NCBI GenBank assembly: GCA_003650585.1
Contig: QMQS01000007.1
Location: forward strand, 1 to 18,794
DNA length: 18,794 nt
DNA from: Candidatus Woesearchaeota archaeon
GTDB taxonomy: Archaea; Nanobdellota; Nanobdellia; Woesearchaeales; B29-G15
Direction: 5' to 3'
Both the position numbers and the translations under genes were made by a program. How positions within the stretch are numbered: the stretch's first letter is position 1; the number at the start of each line of letters is the position of its first letter. Shown here one piece after another: positions 7,701 to 14,350 of the stretch. The notes beneath the pieces are model-generated. The model worked only from the letters and a program-made list of their open reading frames with translations, was not told the DNA's origin and searched no databases.

Positions 7701-7710
7701 TTTTTAAACT
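7701..7710 (-). promoter_or_regulatory. TATA box of the lipid-kinase gene
   Basis: AGTTTAAAAA on the minus strand, ~31 bases before the ATG at 7674; half of a divergent promoter pair with 7721-7730. Confidence 0.5.
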
Positions 7711-7720
7711 TATCGGATAA

Positions 7721-7730
7721 TCTTTATAAG
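7721..7730 (+). promoter_or_regulatory. TATA box of the 387-residue gene
   Basis: TTTATA core centred 27 bases before the ATG at 7753; predicts a leaderless mRNA. Confidence 0.6.
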
Positions 7731-7752
7731 AACTCCTTTCTTATAATCTGTT

Positions 7753-8916
7753 ATGGGTCCCAGAAGCGCAACTATAGAGCTCTTTGTGCAAACCCAATAT
7801 CCAAAATTGCCTAGAGTTGAAACTGAGCCACTTTTTGATAAAGGTGAGCCCCTTTTCTGGCTCACAGAGGAGGGTTGGCAACTCTATAGGGGAATTGTAG
7901 AGAGGAGGGACCAACTGAATTCAATAGCATCCACATTCAAACCAAGTTTGTGGAGAAGGGTTTATTTGGAGCTTGATGGGTTGATGGAAGAAAAGCTCAA
8001 TGAAGACGAGCCCAGAACTCTAGATACACTACTAAACAAGGGAATAACTAAATTGACATTCACTTGGGGTAGGGTTAGGTTCAATCTTCCAATCAAGGAG
8101 GGTAAGCCCCATTACAAGGGGCGCCTAAATCAGTTTGAGAACTTCTTGAGGAATCAGGAGATAATTGGCTCATTAGAGGGGTTTAGGACTGGAAGCAGGG
8201 AGCGTTGGGTCTCTCCAGATGGTAAAGTCTATGTTAACATGACTGTAGCCAGCCAATTGCTGGAGGGGCTACTGGCTGGTGTGGGGGGCACCCTGCCAAG
8301 GGATATTACGCTTACATATATGAAACCCTTGGACGAGCTGGTTGAGGAGTTTATCACTGCAGGAGCTGTGTATATTGACGCTAAGCAACTCTTAACTAAA
8401 CCCACACCAAGAAATGCTGAGCTTTACTGGTTCTGCTTGAGCCAGGCATATGAATTAGAACGCCACTATATTAAACCTGTTCGTGAGGTGGCAAAGCGTA
8501 GCTTGTTGCCACCTAGAGAGAAGCTTAGGCCAGAGACCATTGAGGTGCCAAGCAGGGTGGGCCAAGTAGAGGCATATTCTGAGTTTAGGATAGCCAAGAT
8601 AACTAACTATAGGGGTGTGTTGGTGAATCTACTTGGGTTGGTTAATGGGATACAAAGGGAGCTCTCAAAATACAAACCAATGCCTTACTCATTTAGAACA
8701 AAGGTTGTGAGGCGTGGTGGCACTGAATTTGAACTCGAGTTTGCTAGAGGCGTGCATGGGGTTTACCTTAGCACACCGAGTTATCGCTTGCTCATAAACC
8801 ATGTGTTACAGTTAAAGCCATCTCAAGGGGATGGCAAAAGGGTTTCGCTTTACCTCAATGTGAACACTGCTGTTCCAAGTTTGAATTCTAGACTTCGGGA
8901 ATTCCTAACAAAATAA
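7753..8916 (+). CDS. Unrecognised 387-residue protein
   Basis: I do not recognise this protein. It is soluble-looking, mixed alpha/beta and basic overall, with no signal peptide or membrane helix. Visible features are an N-terminal proline-rich stretch, a helical region (about 45-90), a beta-rich basic part (LTFTWGRVRFNLPIKEGK, about 100-118; TGSRERWVSPDGKVYVNMTV, about 148-168), a long helical segment around 195-250 with several aromatic residues (LYWFCLSQAYELERHYIK), and a C-terminal basic, beta-rich third. The start is well supported by the TATA spacing. The repeat array begins 15 bases after its stop codon, and the convergent neighbour encodes a winged-helix protein. A nucleic-acid-related role is possible from that context and the basic surface, but is only a guess. 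Confidence 0.75.
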   Translation: MGPRSATIELFVQTQYPKLPRVETEPLFDKGEPLFWLTEEGWQLYRGIVERRDQLNSIASTFKPSLWRRVYLELDGLMEEKLNEDEPRTLDTLLNKGITKLTFTWGRVRFNLPIKEGKPHYKGRLNQFENFLRNQEIIGSLEGFRTGSRERWVSPDGKVYVNMTVASQLLEGLLAGVGGTLPRDITLTYMKPLDELVEEFITAGAVYIDAKQLLTKPTPRNAELYWFCLSQAYELERHYIKPVREVAKRSLLPPREKLRPETIEVPSRVGQVEAYSEFRIAKITNYRGVLVNLLGLVNGIQRELSKYKPMPYSFRTKVVRRGGTEFELEFARGVHGVYLSTPSYRLLINHVLQLKPSQGDGKRVSLYLNVNTAVPSLNSRLREFLTK

Positions 8917-8931
8917 AAAGAGCTATGTAAT

Positions 8932-9088
8932 GTAACATGTGTCATGTAACATGTGTCACATGTTACGTTACGTGTGTCACATGTTTTTGTTACACGTGTC
9001 ACATGTTCTCTCGTCGGGAGGAATCAAAAAAGCATTACGCATGTAACATGTTTTTAGTTACGCACGTAACATGTTTTTGTTACACAGG
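8932..9088. repeat. Phased ~22-bp repeat array between convergent genes
   Basis: Units begin at 8932 (short, 14 bases), 8946, 8967, 8989, 9034, 9057 and 9079 (partial). The shared form is GTTACRYRYGTMACATGT followed by a T-rich end. Steps are 14, 21, 22, 45, 23 and 22 bases. The 45-base step equals two units, so the non-repeat segment 9011-9033 takes the place of one unit without breaking the period. Bases 8931-8944 and 8945-8958 are identical 14-mers. Most units are dense in alternating purine/pyrimidine and contain the palindromic core ACATGT. The array separates the 3' ends of two convergent genes. It resembles iterons or a partition-type binding array rather than a promoter operator. Confidence 0.85.
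8946..8966. repeat. Perfect palindrome inside the repeat array
   Basis: Arms GTAACATGTG and CACATGTTAC are exact reverse complements around a single T. This is the most symmetric unit of the array and a plausible site for a dimeric DNA-binding protein. Confidence 0.85.
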
Positions 9089-9090
9089 AA

Positions 9091-9105
9091 TCCGAAAGTA
9101 TCGGA
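9091..9105. terminator. Short inverted repeat after the array
   Basis: TCCGA and TCGGA flank a 5-base loop, with a further TCCGAGAA copy just after. It lies between the convergent stops and could help end transcription of either gene; weak evidence. Confidence 0.35.
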
Positions 9106-9118
9106 AGTTTTCCGAGAA

Positions 9119-9793
9119 TTACCTTCCTGAGAGTTTTATTTTCTCTGTTTCTGGCAAATAGAAGCGCCTTTGACCCTTGCTATCGACGATAAACTCCACA
9201 TCAAACCCCTTTGATTTTATTCTGTTTAACCGATTCTTAATAGTGCCATAACTTAGCCCCAAAATCTTGGAGATTTCAGCATAGGTTAAAGGGCTTGTTG
9301 CATGGTATAGCGTTGCTAAAAGAAGCCGCTCAGCTTTGGTCAATTTATCCCCTTGAATACCGACGGTAACCCTTGGCTCAAACATCCCTCCAAGCTTCTC
9401 CTCAACTTGCGTGGTGGTTTCAGCTGTGCTTGGAGTGTACCTTTGGGCATCTAATTGGGTATCAATAGTGCTTGATTTGTGCACATCATTGTGCAATTCC
9501 TTAACCTCTTCATGGAGCACCTTGATGTAATCATAAAGCTGTTTTAGGTGTTCCCTCAGCTTCTGGTTTTCCTGCTTTATTGCTTCCAAGTTTTGATAGA
9601 ATTTAGAGTGTGTGTGCTCGTTATTTTGTGTCAAAGCAGTGTGTTTTGCTTCGAGTTGCTCTAGCCTTGTCCTTAGCCATGTAATCCACCTAAACAAGTT
9701 GATAGTGTCCCTTTTTATTCTTGCAAATGATATGCTAACCCTATGTTCGAAGCTATCCTCAACCCTTTTAGCGAATTTACCCCAAAACCCCAT
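9119..9793 (-). CDS. Coiled-coil protein with C-terminal winged-helix DNA-binding domain
   Basis: 224 residues in three parts. The amphipathic N-terminal helix region (MGFWGKFAKRVEDSF) is followed by a coiled coil at about 35-105. A Thr/Ser-rich linker spans ~106-148. The C-terminal winged helix-turn-helix (about 152-215) contains LTKAERLLLATLY, then LTYAEISKILGLSYGTIKNR as the HTH (recognition helix near SYGTIKNRLNRI), and a beta wing (VEFIVDSKGQRRFYLP). The tail ends KLSGR. I recall similar coiled-coil plus wHTH proteins in DPANN archaea, but no function. It probably oligomerises through the coil and binds DNA. The repeat array lies 31 bases past its 3' end, a natural candidate target. Its promoter lacks array-type motifs, so simple autoregulation through them is not indicated. 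The ATG is 28 bases from its TATA box. Confidence 0.85.
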   Translation of the reverse strand: MGFWGKFAKRVEDSFEHRVSISFARIKRDTINLFRWITWLRTRLEQLEAKHTALTQNNEHTHSKFYQNLEAIKQENQKLREHLKQLYDYIKVLHEEVKELHNDVHKSSTIDTQLDAQRYTPSTAETTTQVEEKLGGMFEPRVTVGIQGDKLTKAERLLLATLYHATSPLTYAEISKILGLSYGTIKNRLNRIKSKGFDVEFIVDSKGQRRFYLPETEKIKLSGR

Positions 9794-9815
9794 GATACAA
9801 ACTAAGTATTTTTGG

Positions 9816-9827
9816 GTTATAAAAATC
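9816..9827 (-). promoter_or_regulatory. TATA box of the winged-helix gene
   Basis: Minus strand GATTTTTATAAC, centred 28 bases before the ATG at 9793; back-to-back with 9847-9854. Confidence 0.6.
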
Positions 9828-9846
9828 TTTCCATGTATTCCAAACC

Positions 9847-9854
9847 TTTATAAA
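9847..9854 (+). promoter_or_regulatory. TATA box of the NFACT gene
   Basis: TTTATAAA centred 27 bases before the ATG at 9878; predicts a leaderless mRNA. Confidence 0.65.
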
Positions 9855-9877
9855 CACCCCCTCCATGGATTCAAACA

Positions 9878-10978
9878 ATGGGAAAACACCTTAGTTTGAG
9901 TTCAATAGATATTGGGAATTTGATGCTAGAACTTAGTGGGTTGGTGGGTGCCCGTATAAACAAGGTGTATCAATTTGGGGATAAGTTCACCTTGCGTTTG
10001 AAAACAAAGCAGGGCACAACAAACCTAAACATTGTCTTTCCAGGACTGCTGTTTGTGTCAGAGAGTGTTAAATATGCCACTCCAGAAGCCACAAGTTTTG
10101 TCATGTCTTTGCGGAAGCACATTGCAAACGCTTTCATTGAGAGTATAAACCAGATTGGGGCTGAACGCATAGTTAATTTTGGGATAATTAAGGGCAATCA
10201 AAAGCTTAAACTTGTTGTGGAGTTGTTTAGCAAAGGCAACCTTCTCCTACTTGACGAGAACAACAAAATTTTGATAGTTCTACACTCTCAAACATGGAGC
10301 AATAGGGAGTTAAAGCGGGGTAGAAGCTATGTATGTCCCCCCAACACCATTGGCTACAAAGCAAACCCCAAGGAGATTGAGGGGCTAATAAAACAGACCA
10401 AACAGCCTTCCTTGGTTAAGTTTCTTGCAGTGGAACTTGGGCTTGGGGGTATATACGCTGAGGAGTTGTGCTTTGTGAACAGATGGGATAAGGAGGGCTT
10501 GCCCCAAACAGTTTCCCCAGCAGACATCCATAAGGCAATTCACAAATTGCTTGATCGCAAATTAAACCCAACCATTTACTACTCAGAGGAGCATCCAATT
10601 GCCCTCTCCTCATATGTGCTAAAATCACTAGCAAACTTAAAATCCGAGCCCTATGATAGCATCAGCGCAATGGTGGAGCATTATCTACAATATGTTGAGC
10701 AACATGAGGAGTCCCCTCTCCAAGCGAGAATCCAAAAACAGGAGAGGATGATTGAGAAACAGAAACAGCACCTGAAGCAGTTGGAGTTGAGTGTGGAAGA
10801 GAACATGAAAAAGGGGGAGCTTATCTACGAGAGATACCAGGAATTAAAGCAACTCTTCAACAACCTGGAGAGGATTAGAGAGAAGAAAGGGTGGAATGCA
10901 GTGTTTGAGTTCCTCGAGAAACACCCAAAGGTCAAATCTGTTAGTAGGAAGAACTTTAGCTTTGTTTATGAGGCATAA
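9878..10978 (+). CDS. NFACT (Rqc2/NEMF/FbpA-like) protein lacking the C-terminal NFACT-R domain
   Basis: 366 residues. The N-terminal NFACT-N domain is clear: MSLRKHIANAFIESINQIG followed by AERIVNFGI (family LRKHLxxxxxxxxxQxGxDRIV), LVVELFSKGNLLLLDENNKI (family ELxGxGNIILxD) and a Y-x-CPPN block near residue 150. A helix-hairpin-helix-like region follows (about 175-235), then a coiled coil at about 280-335 that ends in KKGWNAVFEFL. Full-length archaeal members are about 650 residues and continue into a C-terminal NFACT-R (DUF814) domain with a second long coiled-coil arm. Here the stop comes directly after the first coil. The family acts in ribosome-associated quality control, binding large subunits with stalled peptidyl-tRNA. 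No frameshifted remainder is seen on the plus strand downstream; the minus strand is occupied by another gene. This is a truncated or naturally split form. Confidence 0.9.
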   Translation: MGKHLSLSSIDIGNLMLELSGLVGARINKVYQFGDKFTLRLKTKQGTTNLNIVFPGLLFVSESVKYATPEATSFVMSLRKHIANAFIESINQIGAERIVNFGIIKGNQKLKLVVELFSKGNLLLLDENNKILIVLHSQTWSNRELKRGRSYVCPPNTIGYKANPKEIEGLIKQTKQPSLVKFLAVELGLGGIYAEELCFVNRWDKEGLPQTVSPADIHKAIHKLLDRKLNPTIYYSEEHPIALSSYVLKSLANLKSEPYDSISAMVEHYLQYVEQHEESPLQARIQKQERMIEKQKQHLKQLELSVEENMKKGELIYERYQELKQLFNNLERIREKKGWNAVFEFLEKHPKVKSVSRKNFSFVYEA

Positions 10979-11465
10979 GTCTCTGGTAGAGCAGAACAAA
11001 GAGCTGCTTATCAATATCAATCCCAGCTTCGAGGAAGGCAGATGCAAGTTCATGTCCACTTAGCTTGTCCTTCCCTAACACTCTTTTGAGTGCCCTAATC
11101 GTGGAGCGACACAAAAAACCCTCATTCATCCGTACAGCAATATTGTGCCCATTTATTGTGGCTGCTCCAATGCTTGGTTTGACAACACAACCATCAAGCA
11201 CCCACTGTTTGCCTCGCCTTTGAAACCCATGGTTGCTTAGCTCTCTCTCAACTAAGAGTGTGAGCAATGTTTGTATGTCCTCTTTGGCTAATTCTTTTAC
11301 AGCCATCCCTCCATATTCCTCAACTCCGATGTTGTGTACCTTTTTGGGTTTAAACACTCTGCCTATGTATCTTACCACCCTTTGCCTCGGTCCCTGTTTT
11401 GTCCAAACACTCTTGACAAGGTAGGCATACTCATTCCCCTTCACTCTCTTAGTTCTAACAAACAT
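10956..11465 (-). CDS. Small basic protein with transposase-N-like beta domain, function unknown
   Basis: 169 residues starting MFVRTKRVKG. The first ~40 residues (NEYAYLVKSVWTKQGPRQR, then VVRYIGRVF) resemble the beta-rich N-terminal region of IS4/IS1634-type transposases, where it precedes a large DDE domain. No DDE domain or inverted repeats occur here, so this is not an insertion sequence. The rest is mixed, ending in two helices (IRALKRVLGKDKLSGHELAS; FVLLYQRL). A GTG at 11480 would add five residues, but the TATA box centred ~29 bases from the ATG at 11465 favours the ATG. It overlaps the end of the NFACT gene by 23 bases tail to tail and lies just downstream of the 5S rRNA gene with its own promoter. 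Its role is unknown. Confidence 0.75.
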   Translation of the reverse strand: MFVRTKRVKGNEYAYLVKSVWTKQGPRQRVVRYIGRVFKPKKVHNIGVEEYGGMAVKELAKEDIQTLLTLLVERELSNHGFQRRGKQWVLDGCVVKPSIGAATINGHNIAVRMNEGFLCRSTIRALKRVLGKDKLSGHELASAFLEAGIDIDKQLFVLLYQRLMPHKQS

Positions 11466-11486
11466 ACCCAGGTTGGGCACTATGTG

Positions 11487-11500
11487 CTTAATATATTTTT
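11487..11500 (-). promoter_or_regulatory. TATA box of the 169-residue gene
   Basis: Minus strand AAAAATATATTAAG, centred ~29 bases before the ATG at 11465; decides for that start over the GTG at 11480, which would lie upstream of the predicted transcription start. Confidence 0.6.
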
Positions 11501-11516
11501 TGGCAGAATTAGAGGG

Positions 11517-11521
11517 AAAAA
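11517..11521 (-). terminator. T-tract terminator of the 5S rRNA gene
   Basis: The RNA reads CCTTTTTCCC a few bases after the mature 3' end; short T-runs are the usual archaeal termination signal. Confidence 0.5.
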
Positions 11522-11524
11522 GGT

Positions 11525-11637
11525 GGAACAGCGATCTGGAGTTCCCATGCAGAGCACAGTACTTTCCAGAACGCGAGCCTGCTTGACTTCCGAGTTCGGA
11601 ATGGGTTCGGGTATCACCAGGTCGCTATGGCCGTTCC
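11525..11637 (-). rRNA. rrf: 5S ribosomal RNA
   Basis: On the minus strand, GGAACGGC at the 5' end pairs over eight bases (one G-U) with GCTGTTCC at the 3' end (helix I). Conserved interior segments follow in order: CCATAGCG, CCTGG, ACCCGAACCCATTCCGAAC, GGAAGTCAAGC and AGTACTG. Length by helix boundaries is 113 nt, and the ends may be off by 1-3 bases. A TATA box lies 27 bases upstream of the 5' end. No 16S, 23S or tRNA gene adjoins it, so the 5S gene is transcribed alone. Confidence 0.95.
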
Positions 11638-11659
11638 ATTGAGACGGAAATTTCTCTCA

Positions 11660-11668
11660 TTTAAAAAC
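11660..11668 (-). promoter_or_regulatory. TATA box of the 5S rRNA gene
   Basis: Minus strand GTTTTTAAA, centred 27 bases before the predicted 5S 5' end, which agrees with the helix-based boundary. Confidence 0.6.
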
Positions 11669-11700
11669 TTTATGGAGTGGACTAATGCGGCAAAGGTAAG

Positions 11701-11710
11701 ATATTTAAAG
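11701..11710 (+). promoter_or_regulatory. TATA box of the nucleotide-sugar operon
   Basis: ATATTTAAAG predicts transcription from about 11732, downstream of the in-frame ATG at 11712. The dehydrogenase must therefore start at the ATG at 11742. Confidence 0.55.
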
Positions 11711-11741
11711 GATGTGGTTTAACCAGAGCTTGGTGGTTTTT

Positions 11742-13238
11742 ATGTCAAGCCAAGTAAACAAAAGTGTAGTGTTTAACATTGATGTGTCTATGCAAGATGG
11801 TAAGAGGCAATTCAAGATTGCCTGTAAGCCTGGTGAGGAGCGTTATTTGCTTATCAAACTCCAAGACAAACTGAAACAGGATAAGAGCCTGCTCAACTAC
11901 AAATCAGTGAGGGTTTACAAACAGGGTAGCAACAAGCCCTGCTACACCCTTTCACCAAAGTTTCTCACAGCACCACTCACAATCTCTGTAATAGGTACAG
12001 GTTATGTCGGGCTAATCACTGGTGTGGGGCTCTGTCATCGTGGGAGAAGGGTAATATGTATGGACATCGATAAGGAAAAAGTGGCAAGGATTAATAGGCG
12101 AGAGGCCCCTATATATGAAGAGGGGTTGCAAGAGATGCTAATCTCCCTACCTGAGGAGTACTTCAGTTGCACCACAGACCTTAAGCATGCAATTATGAAC
12201 TCTGATGCCACATTCATAGCAGTCGGCACCCCTCCAAAGGAGAGCGGTGAGCAAGACTTAAGCTATATTAAGCAAGCAGCCAGGGACATAGGTAATGTGC
12301 TCAAGCATAAAAAAGGGCATCTTGTGGTTGTCAAGAGTACTGTTGTGCCTGGCACCACACAGAAGGTTATTAAAAAACTCATTGCAGAGAGTGCAGGACA
12401 CTCAGACTTTAGGATTGCAATGGTACCAGAATTCCTTAGAGAGGGGCTTGCCCTTCAGGACTTCTTGAATCCATTCAGGATTGTTGTAGGAGTCGAGTGT
12501 GATGAGGACTTTGATGCCATTAAATTCATCTATAAAGAGTTCAAAACAATATTCTTCAAGACCACAATCCCAACTGCAGAGATGATAAAGTATACCTCTA
12601 ATGCCATCCTTGCAACAAAGATTTCATTCGCCAATGAAATTGGAAACTTGTGTAAAGGCCTTGGCGTGGATGTGTACGAGGTGATGGATGCGGTTGGACT
12701 TGATAAGAGAATTAGTAGAAAGCATCTCAATGCGGGGCGTGGGTTTGGTGGGAGTTGCCTACCGAAGGATGTTAAGGCATTGATCCATCTTGGTAAGAGG
12801 ATAAAGGTACCCACACCACTGCTGAGTGCCGTGTGGGAAGTGAATGAGACCCAACCATTAAGACTTGTAGAATTGGCAGAGAAGAGAGTGGGGCTACTAA
12901 AAGGCAAGAGTGTGGCAGTGTTGGGTCTTGCCTTTAAACCAGGCACTGATGACATACGTGAGAGCCCAGCCATTATTGTAATAAGGGAACTCCTGAGACG
13001 TGGTGCAGAGGTGCTTGCATATGACCCGATTGCAATAGATAACATGGCAAGGGTATTCCCCAAGATTAAGTATTTCAAAGACCCAAAAGAGGCAATAGCT
13101 CAGGCAGATGTGGTGATAGGGGTTACTGAATGGCCTGAACTTAAGAACGAGGAACTCTACAAAGACAAGGTGCTCATAGATGGTATGAAGTTCCTTGAGA
13201 AGAAGACTGGCAAGAATTATGAGGGCATCTGCTGGTGA
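11742..13238 (+). CDS. UDP-glucose/UDP-sugar 6-dehydrogenase with N-terminal extension
   Basis: 498 residues from the ATG at 11742. The enzyme core begins only at about residue 80 with ISVIGTGYVGL (NAD-binding Rossmann loop); canonical members begin there. Further markers are PIYEEGL, VGTPP, STVVPGTT, a PEFLREG block, the catalytic cysteine ~339 in GFGGSCLPKD, and AFKPGTDDIRESP in the C-terminal UDP-binding domain. It oxidises a UDP-sugar (usually UDP-glucose to UDP-glucuronate) with two NAD+. The ~79-residue N-terminal extension has a beta-alpha-beta look (VVFNIDVS; YLLIKLQDKLKQDK; KSVRVYKQG) and is not part of the family fold I know. It leads an operon with the nucleotidyltransferase, 12 bases on. 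Related UDP-HexNAc dehydrogenases share these motifs, so substrate is not certain. Confidence 0.92.
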   Translation: MSSQVNKSVVFNIDVSMQDGKRQFKIACKPGEERYLLIKLQDKLKQDKSLLNYKSVRVYKQGSNKPCYTLSPKFLTAPLTISVIGTGYVGLITGVGLCHRGRRVICMDIDKEKVARINRREAPIYEEGLQEMLISLPEEYFSCTTDLKHAIMNSDATFIAVGTPPKESGEQDLSYIKQAARDIGNVLKHKKGHLVVVKSTVVPGTTQKVIKKLIAESAGHSDFRIAMVPEFLREGLALQDFLNPFRIVVGVECDEDFDAIKFIYKEFKTIFFKTTIPTAEMIKYTSNAILATKISFANEIGNLCKGLGVDVYEVMDAVGLDKRISRKHLNAGRGFGGSCLPKDVKALIHLGKRIKVPTPLLSAVWEVNETQPLRLVELAEKRVGLLKGKSVAVLGLAFKPGTDDIRESPAIIVIRELLRRGAEVLAYDPIAIDNMARVFPKIKYFKDPKEAIAQADVVIGVTEWPELKNEELYKDKVLIDGMKFLEKKTGKNYEGICW

Positions 13239-13243
13239 GGTGG
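13237..13243 (+). promoter_or_regulatory. Shine-Dalgarno site of the nucleotidyltransferase gene
   Basis: GAGGTGG, 7 bases before the ATG at 13251 and overlapping the upstream stop. Operon-internal genes here use SD sites, whereas first genes look leaderless. Confidence 0.6.
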
Positions 13244-13250
13244 TTTTAAA

Positions 13251-14234
13251 ATGAAAGCAATACTCCCGGTGGCTGGGGTTGGCACCCGCTTGAAGCCCCA
13301 CACCTACACAATTGCCAAAGTGCTCATAAATGTGGCAGGCAAGCCCATACTGGGGCATATACTCGACAAAATAAGGGATATGGGTATAAATGAGGCGGTG
13401 CTCATCATTGGGTATCTTGGCGACCAGATAAAGGATTATGTTACAAAGAATTACCCTGATATGAAGTTCTATTTTGCAGAACAGCCAGAGAGAAAGGGGC
13501 TTGGACATGCAATACTCCTTGCAGAGCCATTTGTTAATAACGAACCAGCCCTGATAATATATGGTGATACAATCTTTATTGGAGAATTCAAATCTGCGTT
13601 GAAAACGCCATACGACGGGGCAATTGGGGTGAAGATGGTGGATGACCCACGGAGGTGGGGTGTTATTGAGATGAATGGTGAATTCGCAGCGAGACTAGTT
13701 GAAAAACCGGATTACATACGTCCCATGCCTGCAATTGTTGGTGTGAATGTAATAAGAAACACAAAGCTGATGTTTGAGTGCCTCAATGAGCTTATTGAGA
13801 AGGACATAAGAACAAAGGGCGAGTACCAGCTTACCGATGCATTCCAATTAATGGTGGACAAGGGTGCTAGGCTCACCACCTTTCCAGTGGAGGGTTGGTA
13901 TGATTGCGGTAAACCAGAAACCCTTTTAGAAACAAATCGCTTCCTTCTTGACAAACATGGCGGGCACTCTAAGAAAAGGGATGGTGTGGTTATTATTCCT
14001 CCGGTTTACATCCATGATTCAGCTAAGATATACCACTCTATCATTGGTCCCCATGTCACAATAGACAAGGATGCTGTTATTGTGAACTCCATCATCCACA
14101 ACTCTATAATAAACTCAAGTGCTGAGATACGCAACGAGATTCTAAAGGACTCGCTCATTGGTGACTTTGCGAGAGTTGAGGGCCACTTCAAGGTGTTGAA
14201 TGTTGGGGATTCTTCAGAGGTGAATATAAAATAA
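13251..14234 (+). CDS. Sugar-phosphate nucleotidyltransferase with short left-handed beta-helix tail
   Basis: 327 residues. The N-terminal nucleotidyltransferase domain (about 1-235) starts MKAILPVAGVGTRLKP, the GxGTR phosphate loop, followed by K23 and GKPIL. LIIYGDT supplies the metal-binding Asp, LVEKPD the sugar-binding block, and GWYDCGKPETLLETN the C-terminal block of RmlA/GlmU-like enzymes. Residues ~245-320 carry hexapeptide-type repeats (IHDSAKIYHSIIGPHVTID, IVNSIIHNSII) forming a short beta-helix. It transfers a nucleotidyl group to a hexose-1-phosphate (UDP-glucose or dTDP-glucose type product). As neighbour of the dehydrogenase it may make that enzyme's substrate. The tail is too short for a full acetyltransferase domain, so a bifunctional GlmU role is unlikely. 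Confidence 0.9.
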   Translation: MKAILPVAGVGTRLKPHTYTIAKVLINVAGKPILGHILDKIRDMGINEAVLIIGYLGDQIKDYVTKNYPDMKFYFAEQPERKGLGHAILLAEPFVNNEPALIIYGDTIFIGEFKSALKTPYDGAIGVKMVDDPRRWGVIEMNGEFAARLVEKPDYIRPMPAIVGVNVIRNTKLMFECLNELIEKDIRTKGEYQLTDAFQLMVDKGARLTTFPVEGWYDCGKPETLLETNRFLLDKHGGHSKKRDGVVIIPPVYIHDSAKIYHSIIGPHVTIDKDAVIVNSIIHNSIINSSAEIRNEILKDSLIGDFARVEGHFKVLNVGDSSEVNIK

Positions 14235-14318
14235 GACCAAATTTGGTTTCTGATGGGAGTCATTTTGAACCCTTTTAGGAAGCACCCAATAGAAAAGATG
14301 CGAATATCTATAGCAAAG

Positions 14319-14329
14319 ATATATAAATA
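14319..14329 (+). promoter_or_regulatory. TATA box of the small-membrane-protein pair
   Basis: ATATATAAATA centred 27 bases before the ATG at 14351. The remaining 14235-14318 stretch shows no gene. Confidence 0.65.
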
Positions 14330-14350
14330 CAATTGATTCTACCAAAAAGG

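Noticed and set aside
8932..9088. CRISPR array
   Set aside because: Units abut with no unique spacers, are only ~22 bases, vary in sequence, and no cas gene is nearby.
8937..9161. Open frame of 74 codons rich in Cys/Thr/Val on the plus strand
   Set aside because: It is a read-through of the ~22-bp repeat array; its repetitive peptide follows the DNA repeats, it has no TATA or SD signal, and it overlaps the winged-helix gene on the other strand.
10956..11465. Insertion sequence or transposase
   Set aside because: Only the N-terminal ~40 residues resemble IS4/IS1634 transposases; there is no DDE domain, no terminal inverted repeats and no target-site duplication.
11510..11742. tRNA or other RNA genes next to the 5S gene
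   Set aside because: No cloverleaf, T-loop consensus or other conserved RNA could be found in the flanks.
12530..13508. Long minus-strand frames over the dehydrogenase and nucleotidyltransferase
   Set aside because: Low-complexity shadows of two clearly identified plus-strand enzymes, with no promoter.
13251..14234. Bifunctional GlmU (uridylyltransferase/acetyltransferase)
   Set aside because: The hexapeptide-repeat tail is about 80 residues, too short for a full acetyltransferase beta-helix.
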